Assembly: GCA_038230515.1 (NCBI GenBank) | Contig: JBBRND010000008.1 | Span: 62,001 to 126,000, forward strand | Reading direction: 5' to 3' | Source: JAPLDB01 sp038230515 | GTDB lineage: Bacteria; Bacteroidota; Bacteroidia; AKYH767-A; 2013-40CM-41-45 | Length of the DNA stretch: 64,000 nucleotides | Part shown: positions 51,798-59,863 of the stretch, one piece after another | How positions within the stretch are numbered: position 1 is the stretch's first letter | Layout of the letters: each line of letters opens with the position of its first letter | Made by a program: the position numbers and the translations under genes | Notes under the pieces: model-generated | The model's input: the letters and a program-made list of their open reading frames with translations, nothing else | What the model was told of the DNA's origin: nothing | Database searches by the model: none

Positions 51798-53255
51798 TTA
51801 ACTCATCCAATTTGTTTTTCCTTCAGGATTCCATTTCACCGTTGTCTTCTTCAGTTTCGTCCAGAATTCAATTGAACTTTTTCCTGTGATGTCGCACACT
51901 CCGAACTTACTTTCATTCCATCCTCCGAATGAAAATGGTTCGCGCGGAACAGGAACTCCTACGTTCACTCCAATCATTCCTGCGCTTGCTCGTTCCATTA
52001 CTTGTCTCGCTATTCCTCCGCTTTGTGTAAACACTGATGCGGCATTTCCGTAGTTGGAATTATTTTCGATGTTGATTGCCTCGTCCAAATCCTTTGCGCG
52101 GATTATTGCCAGCACCGGACCAAACACTTCTTTTTTTGCTATTGCCATTTCAGGAGTTACAAAATCAATTACAGTCGGGCCGACATAAAAACCATTTTCA
52201 TTTCCTTCAACTTTAAAATTTCTTCCGTCAACCAAAATTTTCGCTCCGGCTTTTTCTGCTTCGGTAATGTAGCGCTCAATTCTTTCTTTCGCTTCTTTGC
52301 TGATTACACTTCCTAAATTTTTTCCGGGAATAATTTTCTTTGCCTCATCACAAATTTTAGAGATGATAAAATCAATTTGCCCTACGGCAACCATTGCACT
52401 TGCCGCCATGCACCGCTGACCGGCACAACCACTCATACTTGCCGTTACGTTTGATGCCGTCATATCGGGATGCGCATCGGGCATTACGATGAGATGATTT
52501 TTTGCTCCACCAAGCGCAACACATCTTTTCAAATTTGATGTGGAACGTTTGTAAACAATCTTCGCAACTTTTGTTGAGCCGACAAACGATACAGCTTCAA
52601 TTCCCGGATGATCACAAATAGCTTCCACAATTTCTCTGTCGCCATTTACAATATTGAAAACTCCGTCAGGCAAACCCGCTTCTTTTAAAAGTTCTGCAAT
52701 GCGGTTTGATGAAATCGGAACCTGCTCACTTGGTTTTAAAATCATACAATTCCCAAGAGCAATTGCATTCGGCATCGTCCAGTGCGGAACCATGTTGGGA
52801 AAATTAAACGGTGCGATGGATGCAACAACTCCAAGTGGTTTGTGCTCCACTCTGCATTCAACACCTTTACTTACTTCTAAAAGTTCTCCCGATATTAGTT
52901 GAGGTAATGAACAAGCAAATTCTGTCAACTCAATGCTCTTTTCTACTTCTGCTTTTGCTTCGTCAACTGTTTTTCCGTTCTCTTCATGAACAAGCGTGGA
53001 AAGTTCATTCAGGTTTTTCTCGAGCAGTGTTTTGTAGCGATAAAAAATCTGCACTCTTTCTTTAATAGGAGTTGCACTCCAGCCAGGAAAAGCGGCTTGT
53101 GCTGCTTTCACAGCATCATCCAATTGTTGAGCCGAGGAAAGAGGTACAGTTGAGATGACCTTTCCATTGAGCGGGCTAAGGACATCCTTCTTCCTTGCTA
53201 CGTCATTGGTAAACTTTCCTGATATGTAATTATGAACGCTAGATTGTGTCTTCAT
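51798..53255 (-). CDS. mmsA: CoA-acylating (methyl)malonate-semialdehyde dehydrogenase
   Basis: A 485-residue aldehyde dehydrogenase starting MKTQSSVHNYISGKF at 53255. A TTG six codons upstream falls inside the -7 box and is rejected. The catalytic Cys lies in MSGCAGQRCMAAS and the substrate/NAD region reads VASIAPFNFPNMVPHW, KPSEQVP and VSFVGSTKVAK. The GCAGQRCMA motif is specific to the CoA-dependent MMSDH group. In context it converts malonate semialdehyde, NAD and CoA to acetyl-CoA and CO2, the final step of the pathway. First gene of the ten-gene operon running to preA. Confidence 0.93.
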   Translation of the reverse strand: MKTQSSVHNYISGKFTNDVARKKDVLSPLNGKVISTVPLSSAQQLDDAVKAAQAAFPGWSATPIKERVQIFYRYKTLLEKNLNELSTLVHEENGKTVDEAKAEVEKSIELTEFACSLPQLISGELLEVSKGVECRVEHKPLGVVASIAPFNFPNMVPHWTMPNAIALGNCMILKPSEQVPISSNRIAELLKEAGLPDGVFNIVNGDREIVEAICDHPGIEAVSFVGSTKVAKIVYKRSTSNLKRCVALGGAKNHLIVMPDAHPDMTASNVTASMSGCAGQRCMAASAMVAVGQIDFIISKICDEAKKIIPGKNLGSVISKEAKERIERYITEAEKAGAKILVDGRNFKVEGNENGFYVGPTVIDFVTPEMAIAKKEVFGPVLAIIRAKDLDEAINIENNSNYGNAASVFTQSGGIARQVMERASAGMIGVNVGVPVPREPFSFGGWNESKFGVCDITGKSSIEFWTKLKKTTVKWNPEGKTNWMS

Positions 53256-53270
53256 CTTATTGATTTTTGC

Positions 53271-53278
53271 CAAAAATA
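53271..53278 (-). promoter_or_regulatory. -7 box TATTTTTG of the pyrimidine operon
   Basis: A perfect TAnnTTTG match on the minus strand, 15 bp before the ATG at 53255. No other TAnnTTTG promoter is visible in the short gaps of the operon, so transcription of all ten genes may start here. Confidence 0.55.
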
Positions 53279-53363
53279 CGAATCAGATTCAGGAATTATC
53301 CTCCAGACGGAAATTAGGACAGTAAGATTTCACTCCAAATTGTTAATGATTACTGAAAATAAA

Positions 53364-53395
53364 TTTGCAAACTCCAAGCTCGACACCTATATTTG
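53364..53395 (+). promoter_or_regulatory. promoter TTTG-N20-TATATTTG
   Basis: TTTG at 53364-53367 and TATATTTG at 53388-53395, 20-bp spacer. Directed at the sigma factor gene at 53555, giving a leader of about 150 nt. Confidence 0.7.
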
Positions 53396-53431
53396 ACAAA
53401 ATTTTCAAACATCCTCCTGCCCATCGAGTAA

Positions 53432-53549
53432 ACTTTACTCTACATTTTCAGAAATTTATTTTTAATCCGGGGAATCTATAGTCAAGTTCTACTTTACTGA
53501 TTGCACTCTGCTAACAGAGTAATTATTTAATTTAATCATTAAAGTAGAA
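53432..53549 (+). promoter_or_regulatory. structured leader of the sigma factor gene
   Basis: TTCTACTTTA (53487-53496) pairs perfectly with TAAAGTAGAA (53540-53549), and inside it ACTCTG-CTAA-CAGAGT (53505-53520) forms a second hairpin. A further palindrome, GAGTAAA-C-TTTACTC, lies near 53427-53441. The outer stem ends 5 bp before the ATG and would cover the ribosome landing site. Confidence 0.6.
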
Positions 53550-53554
53550 ACGCT

Positions 53555-54127
53555 ATGAATCAAGCCAAATTGATGACTGATCAGGAACTTGTGCATGCCT
53601 ATCAGAAAGGAAATGACCATGCAGTTGCCGAACTCCTAGTTCGACATAAAGATCGAATCTTCTCAACCATCTTCTACCTTGTTCGAAACCGTGATCTGGC
53701 TGAAGATTTATTTCAGGATTGCTTCGTGAAAATTATTACCAATCTTCGTCAGAAAAAATACGCTGAGCAGGGAAAGTTTTTACCATGGGCGACAAGAATC
53801 GCACACAACTTAGTGATGGATCATTTTCGCGCGAAAAAAAATATCAGAATGATTCGTGAAACAGAAGACTGGAATCCGTTTGATGTGATGCCTGAAACAG
53901 AAAGCAGTGCCATTGAAAAAATTATTGAGAACGAAAAGATAACTGCTGTTCGTTCCGTCATCGAACGTTTGCCTGATCATCACCGAGAAGTGGTAATCCT
54001 CCGGCACTATGCAGGATTATCGTTCAAGGAGATTGCGAAAATTCTCAAGATAAATATCAACACAGCCTTGGGGCGCATGCACTATGCGGTAATTGAAATG
54101 CGTGTGATGATTGAGAAAGAGGGATGA
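53555..54127 (+). CDS. RNA polymerase sigma factor, ECF type
   Basis: A 190-residue ECF sigma factor. Region 2 (about 10-95): LVHAYQKGNDHAVAELLVRH, DLAEDLFQDCFVKI and FLPWATRIAHNLVMDHFRAK. Region 4 (about 125-180): IERLPDHHREVVILRHYAG, LSFKEIAKILKININTALGRMHYAV. It is a closer match to the ECF consensus than the sigma factor at 8781. No anti-sigma gene is adjacent; the next gene is convergent. The long leader with a perfect stem directly before the ATG suggests post-transcriptional control. Confidence 0.94.
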   Translation: MNQAKLMTDQELVHAYQKGNDHAVAELLVRHKDRIFSTIFYLVRNRDLAEDLFQDCFVKIITNLRQKKYAEQGKFLPWATRIAHNLVMDHFRAKKNIRMIRETEDWNPFDVMPETESSAIEKIIENEKITAVRSVIERLPDHHREVVILRHYAGLSFKEIAKILKININTALGRMHYAVIEMRVMIEKEG

Positions 54128-54153
54128 AATATTTTGAGAGGGTGAGAGCAAAT

Positions 54154-54678
54154 TTATTTTTTTACTCTCCCTCCTTTGAAAAAATATTTTTTATAATATG
54201 GCTCATCAAGATCGCTGATGATTACTCCGTTTTGAGTGGAGGCATGAGCAAATTTATTGTTACCAACATAAATGCCAACGTGCGATACTCTGCGTTTCTT
54301 TATGTTGAAGAAAACAAGATCCCCTTCGTGAAGTGATTTTTTTTTTAGTGGTTCTACTCCTTTAAAGATTTCACCGGAACTGCTTGTCAATTGAATATTA
54401 AACACTTTTTTGTAAAGCATGCATACAAAGCCCGAGCAGTCAACTCCGTCTTTGCAATCACCAGAATATTTGTATGGGGTCCCGAGCCACTCGTAAATGG
54501 TTTGGTAGAGGAGCGGATAAGGAAGTGAATCGACTTCGTAGTTGAGCAGTTTTGAAAAATTGTAACTGAGTTGTAGATTCTTTTGTTCATTGTCAGTTGA
54601 ATCCTGCTGAGCATGTAAAAAAGATATGGAAAAGCTATTGAGTATAAAAATCAGAGAAATAGATTTCCGGAGAAGCAT
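54154..54678 (-). CDS. C40 (NlpC/P60) cell-wall peptidase
   Basis: A 174-residue secreted peptidase with a signal peptide (MLLRKSISLIFILNSFSISF, cleavage near HAQQ). The NlpC/P60 domain occupies about residues 60-165: WLGTPYKYSGDCKDGVDCSG with the catalytic Cys in DCSGF, and the catalytic His in RVSHVGIYVGNNKFAHAST. Such enzymes cut gamma-D-Glu-diaminopimelate bonds in peptidoglycan. The start is 2 bp after the mgtE stop, so the two may be co-transcribed; it is convergent with the sigma factor gene. Confidence 0.94.
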   Translation of the reverse strand: MLLRKSISLIFILNSFSISFLHAQQDSTDNEQKNLQLSYNFSKLLNYEVDSLPYPLLYQTIYEWLGTPYKYSGDCKDGVDCSGFVCMLYKKVFNIQLTSSSGEIFKGVEPLKKKSLHEGDLVFFNIKKRRVSHVGIYVGNNKFAHASTQNGVIISDLDEPYYKKYFFKGGRVKK

Positions 54679-54680
54679 TG

Positions 54681-56063
54681 CTAAAGAAGAGTCCCTTTCA
54701 AAATAATAAATGCGACAGTAAAGTAAATCACTATTCCGGTTACATCAACAAGCGTTGCAACAAACGGAGCTGATGAAGCTGCCGGATCTGCACCTAATTT
54801 TTTAAGGGCTATTGGTAGCATAGAACCTGCCAATGTTCCCCACAGAACTACACCGATAAGAGAGAAAAATATGGTGAGACAAATTAAAACCCAATGAATA
54901 CCGTAGTCATAAATTCCAAGATGCTGCCAAAGAAATATTCTTAGAAATCCAACCGCTCCGAGAATAGTTCCCAAAGTTAGTCCAGATAAAATTTCTCTTC
55001 TCATTACCCGCCACCAGTCGCGAAAAGTAACTTCGCCGAGAGCCATTGCTCTGATGATTATGGAGGATGCCTGTGAACCGGAATTCCCTCCGCTAGAAAT
55101 AATCAATGGTATGAAAACAGCAAGTATAACCGCTTTGCTGATTTCAACTTCGAAATGACTCATGGCAGTAGCTGTGAACATTTCTCCAAGGAAGAGAAAT
55201 ATAAGCCAGCCGGCACGTTTCTTCACAAGATTGAAAAATGAAATCTGATTGTAAGATTCATCAAGCGCTTCCATACCTCCGAATTTCTGGATGTCTTCTG
55301 TATCCTCTTCTTCCATTACATCCATCACGTCATCGAAGGTGATTATACCGAGCAGTAATCCATCAAAGTCTGTTACAGGAAGTGCGACTCTGTCGTTTTG
55401 TTTAAAAATTTCAATTGCTTTTTCCTGATCATCTTTTGCATTCAATGATACAAACTGATGATCCATCAACTCGCTCACCTTTGCCTCGAGGGGAGATAAA
55501 AGAAAATTCCGTACGCGAATGTCATCAATCAAATACCCGTGATTGTCTGTTACGTAAATGAGATTTAGTGTCTCGGAATTTTTTCCATGCCTTCTGATGT
55601 AATCTAAAACATGCTCCACAGTCCAATCTTCTTTCACTGAAATAAAATCGGGGGTCATTAAACGCCCGATACTATCTTCGGGATATTGCAAAAGTTCTCT
55701 CGCTGTTTTTCGTTCTTCGTCACTAAGAAGCGAAAGATATTTCGGTAATGTTTCCGGTGGAAGCTTTTCAAATAGTGCAGTACGGTCATCCGGAGAAATC
55801 TGATTGAGCGTGCTGGTCAACTGCTCTATACTGAACGATCGAAGGAGTTCTATCTGAATTTCGAAATCAAGGTTCTCAAATGTCTTGATTGCTTTTTCCG
55901 GCTCAAGTACCTGAAAAATTTTTTTGTAATCAATATCCTTCGACTGATTGATCAGTTCGGCAAGCTCTTCGGGCTGCATCGGTGCAGTAAGATGCTTAAG
56001 CTTGTAAAGATTACCTGTGACGAGACGTTCGGCAAGCAATTCTCTTTCTTCTTCGGTAACCAT
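54681..56063 (-). CDS. mgtE: magnesium transporter MgtE
   Basis: A 460-residue MgtE family Mg2+ channel. The N-terminal superhelical domain (about 30-130) holds LNQISPDDRTALFEKLPPE, two CBS domains follow (about 140-260: SIGRLMTPDFISVKEDWTVE, VALPVTDFDGLLLGIITFDD), then the connecting helix and five membrane segments with family motifs SGGNSGSQASSIIIRAMALG and PFVATLVDVTGIVIYF. Cytoplasmic Mg2+ bound by the N/CBS domains gates the pore. A promoter, a terminator-like hairpin and a 29-codon frame lie about 170-300 bp upstream on the same strand and may form a regulatory leader. Confidence 0.96.
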   Translation of the reverse strand: MVTEEERELLAERLVTGNLYKLKHLTAPMQPEELAELINQSKDIDYKKIFQVLEPEKAIKTFENLDFEIQIELLRSFSIEQLTSTLNQISPDDRTALFEKLPPETLPKYLSLLSDEERKTARELLQYPEDSIGRLMTPDFISVKEDWTVEHVLDYIRRHGKNSETLNLIYVTDNHGYLIDDIRVRNFLLSPLEAKVSELMDHQFVSLNAKDDQEKAIEIFKQNDRVALPVTDFDGLLLGIITFDDVMDVMEEEDTEDIQKFGGMEALDESYNQISFFNLVKKRAGWLIFLFLGEMFTATAMSHFEVEISKAVILAVFIPLIISSGGNSGSQASSIIIRAMALGEVTFRDWWRVMRREILSGLTLGTILGAVGFLRIFLWQHLGIYDYGIHWVLICLTIFFSLIGVVLWGTLAGSMLPIALKKLGADPAASSAPFVATLVDVTGIVIYFTVAFIILKGTLL

Positions 56064-56229
56064 GGATGATCGTCCATTTTATTGAGTGAAATTTTTTTCT
56101 GCGCAACGAAGATAAGGTAAGGTAAGGGATAAGTAAGAAAGAAAAATGAATAATTTTTCAGAACGGAAATTTAACTTCACGAATAAAAAAGTCTCAAATA
56201 GAAAAGTAGAGTTTGCTTAGAGGAGATCA

Positions 56230-56319
56230 TTAGTACATTCGTGCGCATTCGTATTTAGTACCTGTAAAAAGAGAACCGCCAGTAACTGTTGTTACTGACG
56301 GCCCCCACACGAAAAACAT
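56230..56319 (-). CDS. 29-codon leader or small-protein frame upstream of mgtE
   Basis: From the ATG at 56319 a frame of 29 codons begins MFFVWGPSVTTVTGGSLF and ends ECARMY before TAA at 56230-56232. It starts about 12 nt after the start site predicted by the promoter at 56337-56366. An 11-bp hairpin (CCGTCAGTAAC, loop AACA, GTTACTGGCGG, followed by TTCTCTTTTT) lies inside the frame. It may be a leader peptide with attenuator, a free small protein, or a structured RNA that happens to be open. Confidence 0.5.
   Translation of the reverse strand: MFFVWGPSVTTVTGGSLFTGTKYECARMY
56265..56301 (-). terminator. terminator or attenuator hairpin upstream of mgtE
   Basis: Minus-strand stem CCGTCAGTAAC / GTTACTGGCGG (11 bp with one G:U pair, loop AACA) directly followed by TTCTCTTTTT. 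It is located 35-65 nt after the predicted transcript start and about 200 bp before mgtE. Confidence 0.7.
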
Positions 56320-56336
56320 GAACACAAAAACTGTTA

Positions 56337-56366
56337 CAAATATACACGGATTTTTTACTGTGCAAA
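56337..56366 (-). promoter_or_regulatory. promoter TTTG-N18-TATATTTG upstream of mgtE
   Basis: On the minus strand TTTG (56363-56366) and TATATTTG (56337-56344) are separated by 18 bp. It faces the hairpin leader and mgtE. Confidence 0.7.
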
Positions 56367-56485
56367 CGTTTTGGAAAATATTTTTTTCAACTTATTTGCC
56401 TTCTTAACATTCCTTATTTGAGGCTTTTTTGACAGTTTATCTACAAGATTTATATTTATTGACCTCTCATTAAATTCCAAGAAGC

Positions 56486-56493
56486 TACTTTTG
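56486..56493 (+). promoter_or_regulatory. -7 box TACTTTTG
   Basis: A perfect TAnnTTTG match 20 bp before the ATG at 56514. A TTG lies 24 bp upstream of the box, a little far. Confidence 0.5.
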
Positions 56494-56513
56494 CCGAAAT
56501 CAAATTTACACCT

Positions 56514-57056
56514 ATGTCAGATTATTCACTTGGTATCGGTTCAAGAGTGCGCCACCCACAGTACGGAGAAGGTGTGGTTATACAGGTAAAACCTGAAGAA
56601 TACATGATCACTTTCATGCAGCACGGAATGAGAGAAGTTGAGCGCTTAGATGCACAACTTGAGGTGATTGATAAGAACGATCAGGAAACTGACCTTGTCA
56701 GTTTATCAGATATTGAAGTGTTGCTGATCAACATCATTAAAAAATATTCTGATGTGCAGGAGCGTGTGGAACTTGGAACAAAATGGATGGGCGGCAGTGT
56801 TGTTCTGAAACCCGGGGATAATTCTCTCAAGTCAAAGGAAATTCCGATAGATGTTTTCTTTCAGAAGATTGTAATGCTGCGCGATCGCTTGCGGGTATTG
56901 GAGCAACATGTCAATGGAAACAAAAAACTTTCTGATGAAGAAAAAGTTGATCTGCAACAATACATCACTCGTTGTTACGGATCGCTCACGACATTCAATG
57001 TTCTTTTTAAATATTCTACTGACCAGTTTGTGGGGGAAAAGGGAAGTAAAGAGTAA
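56514..57056 (+). CDS. conserved protein with tudor-like N-terminus
   Basis: A 180-residue soluble protein. The first about 60 residues (GSRVRHPQYGEGVVIQVKPE, MITFMQHGMREVE) resemble the SH3/tudor-like HxxYGxGxV domain seen at the C-terminus of UvrD/PcrA helicases and in DUF3553, which contacts RNA polymerase in those proteins. The rest is helical, with ERVELGTKWMGGSVVLKPGD and a Leu-rich helix LRDRLRVLEQHV. It is found in Bacteroidota; its function is not known to me. It is followed after 59 bp by an ABC-F gene on the same strand. Confidence 0.8.
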   Translation: MSDYSLGIGSRVRHPQYGEGVVIQVKPEEYMITFMQHGMREVERLDAQLEVIDKNDQETDLVSLSDIEVLLINIIKKYSDVQERVELGTKWMGGSVVLKPGDNSLKSKEIPIDVFFQKIVMLRDRLRVLEQHVNGNKKLSDEEKVDLQQYITRCYGSLTTFNVLFKYSTDQFVGEKGSKE

Positions 57057-57115
57057 TATTTATTTCCTCTGCGATCTTTTCTTAGCAACTTAATTACTTC
57101 ATCCCCCTTTACAAA

Positions 57116-59008
57116 ATGAACATCCTTTCCGTTGAAAATATTTCCAAAAGCTATGGCGACAAACCGTTGTTCGAAGGATTAACCTTCGGACTTGGTGATT
57201 GTGAGAAGCGCGCTTTCATTGCGCGCAACGGTGCAGGCAAGAGCACGATCATGAAAATTCTTGCAGGCATGGAGAAGCAGGATTCAGGAATTATTTCTTA
57301 CCGCTCCGATCTGCGTATTGGATACCTTGATCAGAATCCTTCGTTCGATTCAGCACAAAATATTTTGCAGGCAGCGCTTGGAATTTCCAATCCGATGACG
57401 GATGCAATTCGTGCGTATGAAAAATGTCTCGCAGATCATCAGTCGGATTCTGCAAAACATGATGATGATGATTTACATCGCGCCATTGCAATGATGGATA
57501 ATACTCACGCATGGAGCTACGAAGCCCGCATGAAGCAGATTCTCGGTCGCTTGAAACTCCACGATCTTGATCAGCAGATTTCAACTTTATCAGGAGGGCA
57601 ATTAAAACGGTTGGCGCTTGCGCATACGTTGATTGAAGAACCCGATTTGCTTTTGCTTGATGAGCCAACCAATCATCTTGATACAGACATGGTGGAGTGG
57701 CTCGAAGATTTTCTTCGAAGAACTACTTCCGCTTTGCTGATGATTACACACGATCGTTATTTTCTTGATAACATCTGCACGGACCTGATGGAACTTGAGA
57801 ACGGAAAAATGTATTTTTATTCAGGAAACTATTCTTATTTCTTAGAGAAGAAAGCCGAGCGAGAAATGAATCGTGACAGTGAAATGGAAAAGACGCGCAA
57901 CATTTACCGCAATGAACTCGAGTGGATGCGCAAGCAACCAAAAGCGCGCACAACAAAATCCAAGTCGCGGATAGACGCGTTTGGTGAACTGGATGAAAAA
58001 GTAAAAGGAGTACGGAAGGAAAAAGCATTGCAACTTGACATCAAGATGAACAGGATAGGAGGGAAGGTACTTGAGATGAAAAGGGTTTACAAAAAGTACG
58101 GAGAGAAAAATATTCTGAAAAGTTTTGATTACACATTCAAGACAGGTGAACGCATCGGCATTGTGGGAGCAAACGGATCAGGCAAGAGTACTTTTCTGAA
58201 TATGTTAACCGGCATCGAACTTCCTGATTCCGGAAAGATAAATGTTGGTGACACCGTAATCTTCGGATATTATTCGCAGCAGGGAATGGTTCTGAAGGAA
58301 GACAAACGCATCCTCGAAGTGGTGCGAGATATTGCAGATGTAATTACAATGGCTGACGGCAGTAAAGTTAATGCTTCGCAATTTCTCAACATCTTTCAGT
58401 TTCCGCCTTCCATGCAGCAGAGTTTTGTTTCGAAACTTAGTGGCGGAGAGAAACGAAGATTGTTTTTACTCACAGTACTGATTAAGAATCCCAATTTTCT
58501 AATTCTTGATGAACCAACGAACGATCTTGATCTCATAACACTCAATACGCTTGAAGAATTTCTGCAGCACTTCAGAGGTTGCCTCCTCGTTGTTTCTCAC
58601 GACCGTTATTTTCTTGACAAGTTAGTTGATCATCTTTTTATTTTTGAAGGCGATGGAGCGGTGAAGGACTTTAACGGAAATTATCTTGAATGGCGGTTGG
58701 CAAAAAAAATTGAGGCGGAAAACAACCTTCAGAGAGAACGGGAAGAGAAGAAAGTCGCAGCAACATCAAATGAGAAGGGCAATCCTGCCAATCAGAGAAA
58801 ACTTTCCTTCAAAGAGAAGTTTGAACTTGAACAACTGGAAAATGTAATTGCTACACTAGAAAAAGAAAAGAAAACTCTTGAAGAAAATCTTTCATCTGGT
58901 TTGAAAGATCACACTGAACTGATAAACACTTCTGCCCGCTATAAAGAAGTGGAGCAGGAGTTGGATCAAAAGGCAATGAGGTGGCTTGAGTTGAGTGAGA
59001 AGGTTTAG
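57116..59008 (+). CDS. ABC-F ATPase, Uup-like
   Basis: A 630-residue soluble protein with two ABC domains and no membrane segment. Domain 1 has Walker A ARNGAGKST (Ala instead of the usual first Gly), signature LSGGQLKRLAL and Walker B LLLLDEPTNHLD. Domain 2 has GANGSGKST, LSGGEKRRLFL and FLILDEPTNDLD. Between them is the ABC-F linker (EWMRKQPKARTTKSKSRIDA). The C-terminal coiled coil (ENVIATLEKEKKTLEENL) is that of Uup. ABC-F proteins act on ribosomes, and Uup also influences transposon excision; the exact role here is open. Confidence 0.94.
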   Translation: MNILSVENISKSYGDKPLFEGLTFGLGDCEKRAFIARNGAGKSTIMKILAGMEKQDSGIISYRSDLRIGYLDQNPSFDSAQNILQAALGISNPMTDAIRAYEKCLADHQSDSAKHDDDDLHRAIAMMDNTHAWSYEARMKQILGRLKLHDLDQQISTLSGGQLKRLALAHTLIEEPDLLLLDEPTNHLDTDMVEWLEDFLRRTTSALLMITHDRYFLDNICTDLMELENGKMYFYSGNYSYFLEKKAEREMNRDSEMEKTRNIYRNELEWMRKQPKARTTKSKSRIDAFGELDEKVKGVRKEKALQLDIKMNRIGGKVLEMKRVYKKYGEKNILKSFDYTFKTGERIGIVGANGSGKSTFLNMLTGIELPDSGKINVGDTVIFGYYSQQGMVLKEDKRILEVVRDIADVITMADGSKVNASQFLNIFQFPPSMQQSFVSKLSGGEKRRLFLLTVLIKNPNFLILDEPTNDLDLITLNTLEEFLQHFRGCLLVVSHDRYFLDKLVDHLFIFEGDGAVKDFNGNYLEWRLAKKIEAENNLQREREEKKVAATSNEKGNPANQRKLSFKEKFELEQLENVIATLEKEKKTLEENLSSGLKDHTELINTSARYKEVEQELDQKAMRWLELSEKV

Positions 59009-59113
59009 TCTGGCAACACGTAGTAAAAGTTTAATTTTATAGGGTCAGAATATTCTGTTCCATTTTATTTTGGCGATAAATAAGTCTCTTAACTTTACGA
59101 TTCATATAATAAT

Positions 59114-59860
59114 ATGCGTAACATTCTTATCAAACAAAATTTTTCTCACAAGAAAGGAACCCGCTGGCGCGGGCTGGAAGTGCAGCGAATGGAAGCATTT
59201 ACGGATACGGTGTTTGCATTTGCTATTACATTGCTTGCTGTTAAACTCGAAGTGCCAAAGAGTTTTGACGAGATGCTTGATGCCATGAAAGATTTTCCGG
59301 GATTCGTTCTTGCATTTGCATTCCTGTATTCTCTCTGGCACAGGCATTATATTTTCTTCCGTAAGTATGGCATTGACGATCGAGTAATGGTTGCGTTGAA
59401 CGGATTATATGTGCTCGGCATTTTATTTTTTATTTACCCGTTTAAGTTTCTCACGTACCTGATTGATGCCCTCATCTTTAATGCAGGTGACAACAGAACT
59501 CAACCTCTTATAAAGCAGGAGCAGATTCCTATTCTTATGTCATTGTATTTGTTCGGCATTGCCATCATTCTGATTTCGTTTGCGATGATGTATCGCCACG
59601 CACTTAGACACCGGGTTCAATTGCAACTTGACGAGAAAGAGGAAGCAGATGCTTTGCGTGCATATCTTACTTACGTTGTCGCATTGCCAGTAATGGGTAC
59701 CTGCATTGCACTTTATCAGACTCTTCCTTATGACCGAACTGCAGTTGTGAGCTATCTCATTTTGCCCATACCTTTAGTAAGAGTATTGTTCAAAAGAAAA
59801 CCTGCATGGTTCAAGAAGTTTATGCCGAAGGCAGTGGCTGAAGTAGAAGAGAATTGTTGA
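59114..59860 (+). CDS. TMEM175/DUF1211-family potassium channel
   Basis: A 248-residue protein with about six membrane segments. The signature RMEAFTDTVFAFAITLLAVKLEVP near residue 25-48 corresponds to the RxxxFSDxVFAIAxTLLVL helix of TMEM175/DUF1211 proteins, in which it forms the hydrophobic K+ selectivity gate. LYSLWHRHYIFFRKYGIDDR and LNGLYVLGILFFIYPF follow in the expected order. The C-terminus is basic. Ion conduction is family knowledge, not visible in the sequence. Convergent with the M23 peptidase, 3 bp between stops. Confidence 0.88.
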   Translation: MRNILIKQNFSHKKGTRWRGLEVQRMEAFTDTVFAFAITLLAVKLEVPKSFDEMLDAMKDFPGFVLAFAFLYSLWHRHYIFFRKYGIDDRVMVALNGLYVLGILFFIYPFKFLTYLIDALIFNAGDNRTQPLIKQEQIPILMSLYLFGIAIILISFAMMYRHALRHRVQLQLDEKEEADALRAYLTYVVALPVMGTCIALYQTLPYDRTAVVSYLILPIPLVRVLFKRKPAWFKKFMPKAVAEVEENC

Positions 59861-59863
59861 GAG

